DNA from: Zygnema cylindricum
Taxonomy: Eukaryota > Streptophyta > Zygnematophyceae > Zygnematales > Zygnemataceae
NCBI GenBank assembly: GCA_037447655.1
Contig: JBBHKE010001682.1
Span: forward strand, 1-46,034
Length of the DNA stretch: 46,034 nt
Direction of reading: 5' to 3'
A program made the position numbers and the translations under genes. Numbering within the stretch: position 1 is the stretch's first letter; each line of letters opens with the position of its first letter. The notes beneath the pieces are model-generated. The model worked only from the letters and a program-made list of their open reading frames with translations, had not been told where the DNA came from and searched no databases. Below are positions 1-6,700 of the stretch, one piece after another.

Positions 1-435
1 CCGATGAGGAGATGCACTTCTGGATATGTATTATATGTGGGTGATGGGGCTTGCTGTTGGAGTAGCAAACAGCAAAAAGTTATTGCTCAGTCCACCATGG
101 AGGCTGAGTATATGGCCTCTTGCTCTGTTGTAAAAGAATTGATGTGGGTCAAGTCTTTGCTTGGTGAGCTTGGTCACCTTAAGAGTGGTGTGCAGAATTA
201 TTTTTGTGATAATCAGGCAACAATCGCTATTTTTGCCAATACTAAACATCATTTAAAAGTAAAACACATAGACATCAGACTCAGCTTTGTTAGAGATAAA
301 GTAGAAAACAAAATAATCAGTTTAGAGTACCGACCAGATAGTGAGATGGTAGCATATATGATGACCAAACCTGTGACTTCCCCTAAACTAATATTCTGCA
401 GGGAGAAGTGCGTTCTGAAATTAAAGATTGACTAG
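1..435 (+). CDS. Copia element A1: C-terminal RNase H part of the polyprotein, cut by the window edge
   Basis: RNase H removes the RNA strand of the RNA/DNA hybrid during reverse transcription. The frame is open to the left edge, so this is the tail of a longer polyprotein. Visible copia RNase H signatures are STMEAEYMAS (acidic residue region), FCDNQATIAI (catalytic Asp) and KHIDIRLSFVRDKVENK. The usual ADMMTK box before the C-terminus reads AYMMTK, so a conserved Asp is lost. The frame ends with KLKID and TAG, directly followed by the polypurine tract AAGGGGAG (441-448) and the 3' LTR, the normal order for a copia element. It is a close relative of the tails of D and A2. No stop breaks this stretch, but the rest of the element is outside the window. 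Confidence 0.85.
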   Translation, partial: PMRRCTSGYVLYVGDGACCWSSKQQKVIAQSTMEAEYMASCSVVKELMWVKSLLGELGHLKSGVQNYFCDNQATIAIFANTKHHLKVKHIDIRLSFVRDKVENKIISLEYRPDSEMVAYMMTKPVTSPKLIFCREKCVLKLKID

Positions 436-664
436 AAAATAAGGGGAGTGTAGAAATTAATGGTCCATTTTTAGTATTTTCTAGGTCTAAATAGAAATAT
501 AGAAAAAAGCCGTGGCAATCTACCTCTAACTTCTTTTTCCAACTCTCAAACTTGTCTCAGTGACTGAGAAATTGGAGAGGGAGCTAGAGCCATGGCTACC
601 TAGGCTATCCAAAGGTTTACGGGAAATTTATATTAGTTTATTTATCATTAGGGGTTTATTTAGT

Positions 665-750
665 AAAAGGATATATGTTCCCACCAGGATTTGATCCTAG
701 TACCCAACGGACGTTAAGCTGCCGGTAGCCGGTAGCCTTAAAACGTTCAG
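665..750 (-). other. Antisense tRNA-like cassette in LTR A1
   Basis: Read on the minus strand: an A-box-like block TTAAGGCTACC (about 731-742), a B-box-like GGATCAAATCC (687-697) and a TTTT run (665-668). The same arrangement recurs in the other LTRs of this window, always opposite to the element. Here the A block is the weakest part. Function is inferred. Confidence 0.6.
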
Positions 751-1320
751 TCTAAATGTTACGATACAGAATATAGGGTTTGATATTTAATTAAACTTTA
801 CCACGTAGGATAATTCGTTTAACTGAAACTATTTACGCGATACATTGATCATGTAATGTAAAAGTACGGTTTGCGGTACGGATAAGAAACGAATACCGCG
901 CATTTGTTTCTTTAGCGAAACGAATACCGCGCAGGTATTTATTACGGCTACGATTAAATGGGAATTTGATCGGACGGCCAAAATGAACGCCGAGATCGCG
1001 GAATAGGATTTCGGCGGTTTATGGTCATCGCCACATCGGATGACACGTGGCGAAATTGCGTTGGATCGCGGTATCTCCGGGGATTACGGCACCGAATCCG
1101 GATATGACATGTGTCGACTTTTAGGCCATGTCGTACAATGTCCGTACAAAAAGTACACCGGCAGCTGTACTTTTGTGTACGGAGGTGTAATTTGATTGGC
1201 TCTGTACATCAGTAGATAGAGTCTGTGAGAGAGATAGGACTTAGAAAAATTAGGAGATAGGACCCTCTCTCCCAAAGAGCTTCTGTACAAAAAGGTCAAC
1301 TTTGACCCTCCATAACTTAC

Positions 1321-1424
1321 TGCTCAGGGGAGCAAATTCAGAGATTCTTTTTGCTATCGACTTAGGGGAGTCTTGCCTTTACATGGGTGAAGGTGGTCAG
1401 AGTTTTTGTCTGCCAGGGTGGCAG
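1321..1424 (+). other. Conserved hairpin series in R/U5 of LTR A1
   Basis: Four short stems follow one another: TGCTC/GAGCA (1321-1334, loop AGGG), GACTT/GAGTC with one G.T pair (1359-1372, loop AGGG), CCTTTAC/GTGAAGG with one G.T pair (1376-1393, loop ATGG) and CTGCCA/TGGCAG (1410-1424, loop GGG). The same ladder with different stem bases is seen in families B, E and D. It would lie near the 5' end of the genomic RNA. Confidence 0.65.
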
Positions 1425-1517
1425 TTGTTCTTGCTGAAACACAAAGGGGTCAGGGTTATTGTAGAAGCTTCTTGGAAGTTGTCCACTCTGAGGACTTATG
1501 GAGGTCTTAGAGTTACA

Positions 1518-1904
1518 AAATCCACCCTCCCCCAAATTTTGCCAAAAACCACTTGTCCCTATTAAAGTTTTCATAACTCCTACATTTTCTCCACTTAAAT
1601 GATTATCTATGGTAACTACCCCTTTTTATGATTTTTCCCCGATTTCCCCCTTTCAGATCCATATAAGTCTTTTCACTATCACTTTTCATTTTTTATTCCC
1701 AAAAATTATTTCTTCTCCCCTAAACCTCTCATTAAAATTTCTTGTTCTCCCATATCCTTTGGAGCCCCCTCTAGATTTACTTCTCCCCTTTCCATGGAAT
1801 CCGTTGAAGTCTCCTCTTTCGACCTGTTTTTTGTCGCCAAAATATCTATGGAAGTATCCTCAATATTCTGATTTTTTCCCTTTTTCATATTTTAATTCTT
1901 GATA
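1518..1904. other. Pyrimidine-rich remnant between A1 and the E1 gag relic
   Basis: The plus strand is strongly C/T-rich. Read on the minus strand it gives broken charged Lys/Glu-rich frames that continue from the gag relic at 1905, so it is probably more of the internal region of E1. No gene, promoter or RNA could be recognised. Confidence 0.4.
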
Positions 1905-2852
1905 TTACTTTCTCAGTTCTAAGTCATTTACCCTACACTCCTTGACCTCCTCATCGTACTTACCTCCCTCAAGTACCTCCTTTCTCTTTACTTCCCTCAT
2001 ACCTCCAAAAGCACACTGTTGCTTTCGTGGAATATCTGTGTGTTTTTCTCTCTTCCCCAAACTACGGATGTGAAGAAGCTCTAAAATATCTTCAATCTCT
2101 TTCTCCTCTTCCCCTTCTTCCTCCTCGTCCACATTCCAACTTCTAATTTCTTTCAAACAAGGACATTCCTCCATATAGTGACCCGGTTCCTTACAAAAGA
2201 AGCTAACCCCTCCTTTCAAAGCTCCCCTTTCTTTTCCTCTCCCTCTCTTTCCACCGAAGTTCCGATAAGGTTTATCTTTGTCTTTCTTCCTCTCATCACG
2301 CTTCCGCGATTCACCAACATTCCCCTCTTCACGCTTCCGCCAGTCACCACCGGCTGTTAGTGGATTCACCCTGTCACTTCCCTTAGGAAGCTCTAAAGTG
2401 TTTTCCCTCACAAGAATCATCCCCATGGTAATGCTCCAAGTCCATGAGGAGCCATCCTTATCGTGCATACGGTTAATGATGTTTTCGTACTCATCTGGGA
2501 GTTTCATAATTAGTGTGTTAATCTTTCTCTCCTCAGATTATACATATCCTACACTACCAAGCTCAACATATAACGCAGCAATATTATTGCAAAACTCAAT
2601 CATATTACCGCCTTTATAAACATATGCCTCTTTTTCCTGTTTTACTAATTGTTGCTTCGGTATAGTTTCACTCTTATAAGTCTTAATTAGTGCTTCCCAA
2701 ATTTCTAAGATTTGGTTAAGACTATAAGAGTGATAGCTATAGAATTAGACACATTTCTAGGTATGAGATGTTTTGCTACAGTGTTTTTACACTCCCAAAT
2801 TTTACTATCATTTTCTTCACTTTTTGGTTAAATTATACCCCCTACAGGTGGA
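1905..2852 (-). pseudogene. Copia element E1: gag relic with zinc knuckle
   Basis: Gag packages the element RNA in virus-like particles. Read on the minus strand the relic runs from just inside the E1 LTR end to a Lys/Glu-rich tail. A 200-residue open part (2507 to 1905) aligns with the gag of element B: it starts MKLPDEYENIINR and has a zinc knuckle FFCKEPGHYMEEC. The first knuckle Cys is replaced by Phe, so the CX2CX4HX4C box is incomplete. Upstream, 2508-2852 carries the preceding gag segment in shifted frames (EENDSKIWECKN, then several stops), and most of the N-terminal linker is deleted. The gag ATG itself lies in the E1 LTR and is now separated by the insertion of B (ATG complement near 9084-9086). 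No protease follows. It is a dead copy related to, but clearly different from, B. Confidence 0.75.
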
Positions 2853-2869
2853 TGAAATTCTATGGGCTC
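2853..2869 (-). repeat. Last 17 bp of the E1 LTR, split off by element B
   Basis: The sequence between the gag relic and B begins TGAAATTCTATGGG and joins without loss to 9084 onward. The rejoined order matches the E2 LTR end at 10525-10545. The final five bases GGCTC (2865-2869) are the left target duplication of B. Confidence 0.8.
2865..2869. repeat. Target site duplication of element B, left copy (GGCTC)
   Basis: GGCTC directly abuts the left LTR terminus (TG at 2870) and is repeated at 9079-9083 directly after the right terminus. Five bp is the normal Ty1/copia duplication length. Confidence 0.92.
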
Positions 2870-2995
2870 TGAAATTCTGTGGTCTCCATTGACCCACAGA
2901 ATGAGCAGCCTATGTAAAGCCTCTAGGATAATATTTGCCCCTTCTACTTTCCCGCTGAATAAGCGCCGCCCAGGCACACAAATATTCAGACCACT

Positions 2996-3066
2996 CTCAC
3001 CCTTGTGAGGACAAGACTCCCCTGAGTCAAACGCAAAAAGAATCACTGAATTTGCTCACCCGAGCA
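2996..3066 (-). other. Conserved hairpin series in R/U5 of LTR B
   Basis: Three stems: TGCTC/GAGCA (3053-3066), GACTC/GAGTC (3015-3028) and CTCAC/GTGAG (2996-3009). In the element sense their loops are GGGT, AGGG and AAGG. A weaker GCC/GGC stem follows at 2969-2979. Stem 3 uses bases different from families A and E but remains paired. Confidence 0.65.
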
Positions 3067-3090
3067 GTAAGTTATGGGTGGTCAAAGATG

Positions 3091-3099
3091 ACCTTTATA
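3091..3099 (-). promoter_or_regulatory. TATA-like box of LTR B
   Basis: On the minus strand CTATAAAGG lies between the GTAC cluster (3206-3253) and the hairpin series (3066 downwards). This is the expected place for a Pol II core promoter, with transcript start near 3060-3066. The identical box in the active 5' LTR is about 5320 bp to the right. Confidence 0.55.
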
Positions 3100-3205
3100 G
3101 TTACAAGCTCTCTTAGAGAGAGAGGTACCTAAATATTACTAAGTCTCGGTCTGCCTACTCACGACTACCTACTATTAAACCCTAGTCCAATAGGAACACT
3201 ATAAA

Positions 3206-3253
3206 GTACAAGAAGGTACAATGGGCGATGTACTTATTGTACAACTATTGTAC
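3206..3253. promoter_or_regulatory. GTAC cluster in U3 of LTR B
   Basis: Five GTAC tetramers start at 3206, 3216, 3230, 3239 and 3250, within 48 bp. The spacing is irregular, which argues against a simple tandem repeat. GTAC is the known core of SBP-domain binding sites in green plants. Regulation here is inferred. Confidence 0.45.
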
Positions 3254-3545
3254 GACAAGGTCTACAAGGTGACACCTGTCATATCGGAAGCCATGGTTCC
3301 TCCTCCCATCTTCTCCGGTATCAAATAATGTGGCGCCACGTGGCACCGCGTGACGCTATATCCGTATGCCGCCAAAAAGCTCACTTCGCGTGGCGGCTAT
3401 AATGCCGGCCGTCCGATCAAAACATATTTTACACGGTTCAGATTCGCGTACATGCAGAAATTGCTCCTTTTGGTTAGTCTGCTGTTAATTAGCTGTTTCG
3501 TTAATGTTTATATATTTATGAAACCCGTCACGTGTATCGTTTCGT

Positions 3546-3623
3546 AACGCCTTAATGGTTAAGGCGTTAGGCTACAAAGAATCTAGAGGTCACGGGTTCA
3601 AACCTAGACCTAGGCATCATTTT
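3546..3623 (+). other. Antisense tRNA-like cassette in LTR B (3' copy)
   Basis: On the plus strand, opposite to the element: A box TGGTTAAGGCG (3556-3566, fits TRGYNNANNNG), B-box-like GGTTCAAACC (3595-3604) and TTTT terminator (3620-3623). The A box is the right half of a perfect hairpin: 10-bp arms AACGCCTTAA (3546-3555) and TTAAGGCGTT (3559-3568) around TGG. The region resembles a degraded Ser/Leu-type tRNA (GGTTAAGGCG D-arm). The T stem pairs imperfectly, so it is unlikely to be a working tRNA. Confidence 0.72.
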
Positions 3624-3759
3624 AGCCAAAATACCCTTAACTGCAAAAACTGCCACTTTCTAAATATGGCGGCAGCCATGGCGCGCCTTTGATCCTTACT
3701 CTCTTTCTTTAAAACAAAACTAAATAGGGAAGTGAACTATTAATTACCTCTTTTCAACA

Positions 3760-3767
3760 CTCCCCTT
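3760..3767 (-). other. Polypurine tract of element B
   Basis: AAGGGGAG on the minus strand lies directly before the 3' LTR start TGTTGAAAAG. The same octamer precedes the 3' LTRs at 449, 18070, 29358 and 43755. It is the plus-strand primer of reverse transcription. Confidence 0.85.
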
Positions 3768-3772
3768 AATTC

Positions 3773-6700
3773 CTAGTCACTTTTCAATTTTAATCCACAG
3801 TTTTCTCTGCAATAAATCAACTTAGGGGAAGGCACTGCTTTTGTCATCATGTCTGCAATCATTTCTCTATCAGTTTTATGAACTAGTTTAATAATTTTAT
3901 TTTCTACCTTCTCTCTCACAAAGCTTAGTCTAATATCCATATGCTTAGCTTTGAAGTGATGTTTCGGATTAGCTGCAATCGAGATAGCAGCTTGATTATC
4001 ACAAAAAACATTTTGAGTTCCAAACTTCATGAACCCAAGTTCTTCAAGAAGAGATTTAACCCACATTAATTCTTTGGTGGCAGCACAAGAAGCCATGTAT
4101 TCAGCCTCCATAGTGGACTGAGCAACTACTTTTTGTTGCTTGCTACTCCAACAACATGCACCGGATCCAATTTGCAACACATATCCAGTCGTACACCTCC
4201 TTAAAGGCACATCTCCATAACTGGCATCACTCCAAGTGGTGATATCAGTGTGCTCCCCTCCCAAATGCAACCATAACTCCCTTGTCCCCACCAGATACCT
4301 CATCACCCTTTTGGCAGCCTCCCAATCTCTCTTTCTTGGTTCATTTAGATTTCTACTAAGGACACCTACAGCTGCAGCTATATCCGGACGGGTACAGTTC
4401 ATAAAATAAATTAAACTGCCTACAATCTGCCGATAAGGGATATTTTCCATAAATTTTCTTTCTATCTCGTCCATCTCATCATTAATGATGAATATTCCTC
4501 CCTCTTCACTCCCCTCACTCACTTTCTTCAAATCCATGGGAGTAGTACATCCGTTTGCTTTCTCCATTTGAAATTTTTCTAGCATATTACCGATTGCTTC
4601 TTTTTGAGTGAGTCTTATAATTCTATTCCCTCTATCTCTCTCCATCTGAATTCCCAAAATGTACTTTGCTTCTCCAAGATCTTTCATATCAAAACTGCTT
4701 CTAAGATCTCGTTTTAGTTTGTTAATTTTATCTAAGGACTTGCTTAAGACCAACAAATCATCAACATAAATAGCAATAAATATCACTCCATTCTCATCCT
4801 CAAATAAATATATAGAGTGATCTGAACTAATTCTGATATACCCCAAACCGGTCAGAAATTCGTCGAGCTTTATATTCCACTGTCGCGGGGCTTGCTTAAG
4901 CCCATAGAGTGATTTTATCAGTTTGCAAACTTTGTTTTCTTCCCCACTTTCCACGAATCCTTCCGGTTGCCTCATGTAAATTTCTTCTTCCAACTCTCCG
5001 TGCAAAAAGGCAGTTTTAATATCCATCTGGTGGATTTCCATATCCTCCGCTGCGGCTATACTTAAAAGGATTCTAACAGAAGGAAATCTGACTACAGGTG
5101 CAAAGGTTTCTTCGTAGTCTATCCCCTCTTTTTGTGTATAACCTTTTGCAACTAACCTAGCTTTGTACCTCTCAATGGTATTATCCGGGTTTAATTTAAG
5201 TTTAAACACCCACTTACATCCGATCGGTTTTCGGTCCGGTGGACAATCTACCAACTCCCATGTATTGGCTTCCATGATAGAGGCCATTTCTTCATTTATA
5301 GCTGTGATCCACCGGCTACTTTCTGGAGTGTTTATGGCCTCTAAGTATGTTTGAGGTTCATCTGGGTGAGACATCTTTGTGAGTTGGTTATTTACTTGTC
5401 TTTCTTGAAGTCGTTTACTACTTCTTCTTCCCCCTTCAAAATCGGACGCCGGTATGGAAGGCATCCTCGGGTTTCGTTTTGGGAGATTTTCAGCTTCCCT
5501 ATCTTCCAATTCCGGTGTCTCATCAAATTCCTCATCGGTTTCCACTTCGTATTGTGGCGTTGCCTCGGATGTTGTCCTTTCCTCCTTCTCCTTTGTTAAA
5601 TCTGCAGATTTTTCTTTTTCTCCCTCTTCCTTCTCTTCATTTTCAAAGTCAAAGTCAGAAAACTGATCCGTTTCAAATCTGATTTTGACTTCCTTATTAT
5701 ATTTGAATGGATCAATGGACTTCTCTTCATTCATCACCACTATGTGTTTTACCAAAATTATATCTCTCTTTTTCAAGTCATACACTCTGTATCCTTTTGT
5801 GCACTCATCATATCCTACAAGATATCCTGGTTTCCCTCTTCCCTCTAACTTCCATTTAGTCTTATCGGAATCCAAACTGTAGACTTGACTTCCGAACACT
5901 CTCAAACTAGACAAATCAGGCTTTCTTCCTGTCCACCTCTCATACGGAGTTTCCTCCTTATTTGCTGAAGTTAGGACTCTATTTTTGATGAAATTAGCAT
6001 AGTTCATAGACTCAGCCCAAAACTGCAGCCCTATCCTCTTATCACTTAACATACTTCTAGACATATCTCCTAAAGTTCTATTAACTCTTTCTGCTACTCC
6101 GTTTTGTTCCGGATTATAGGGAACAGTTTTCTCATGATGAATTCCTTCTTCTTTAAGATATTCTTCAAAATCCCTTGAGGTGTATTCTTTCCCATTATCA
6201 CTTCTTATCTCTTTTATTGAGGTTTCATGTAGCTTTTCACTCCATACTTTATACTCTTTGAAACATCTTAATACCTCTGACTTATGTCTGAGAAAGTATA
6301 CCTTCGTGTATCTAGACCAATCATCTGTGATAGTTAACATCCATCTCTTCCCCCCATGTGAAGCATACCTAGCAGGTCCCCAAACATCAGTGTGAACTAG
6401 ATCTAATACTTTCTCTCTCCTAAATGTGGTTGCCTTTGGAAATGGAAGTCTATGAATCTTCCCTTGGGCACATCCACTACAATCATCAAAGGTCTCATCA
6501 TCTTCAAAAGTAATACCCTCCACTATTCCCTTTTTCTTCATTTTCTTTAATCTATCTAGATGCACATGCCCCAACCTTTTATGCCAAAGCATCATCTCAC
6601 TTGCACACGAGTAGAGAACACTCTTTTCATTGCAAAGTACAATTCTGAACATTCCTTGACTGCCCTTCTCAGCTATGAAATAAACCTCATTATCAAAGCT

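Larger units (their letters stand above)
449..1517 (+). repeat. Family-A copia 3' LTR of element A1
   Basis: The LTR starts TGTAGAAATT right after the polypurine tract and ends in CA where similarity to the A2 LTR stops (AGAGTTACA). It is about 1069 bp, against 1058 bp for each A2 LTR. In order it holds an antisense tRNA-like cassette (665-750), a G-box/ABRE-like ACACGTGGC near 1044, many GTAC motifs between 865 and 1290, and a hairpin series from 1321. An LTR-internal ATG (gag start in the related 5' LTR) lies about 20 bp before the end. The 5 bp that follow (aaatc, 1518-1522) would be one copy of the target duplication; the other copy is outside the window. Confidence 0.88.
2870..3759 (-). 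repeat. Element B 3' LTR (890 bp)
   Basis: Bounded by TG (2870, the element's CA end) and CA (3759, the element's TG start TGTTGAAAAG). It contains U5 hairpins (2979-3066), a TATA-like CTATAAAGG (3091-3099, minus), five GTAC motifs in 3206-3253, a CACGTGG G-box near 3337 and the antisense tRNA-like cassette (3546-3623). It is followed by the polypurine tract. Confidence 0.93.

Noticed and set aside
1609-1902. 97-residue Pro/Phe/Ser-rich plus-strand frame
   Set aside because: It is produced by pyrimidine-rich DNA that is the complement of a Lys/Glu-rich gag tail on the minus strand.
3350-3547. Duplicate 65-residue frames at 3350-3547 and 8670-8867 as a small gene
   Set aside because: They are the same LTR segment read opposite to the element, overlap the U3 region and have no recognisable features.
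3546-3623. A working nuclear tRNA gene (also 26145-26213 and others)
   Set aside because: Acceptor and T stems pair poorly, several copies are too short between A and B blocks, no clear anticodon loop is present, and all copies sit inside LTRs. I keep them as tRNA-like cassettes only.
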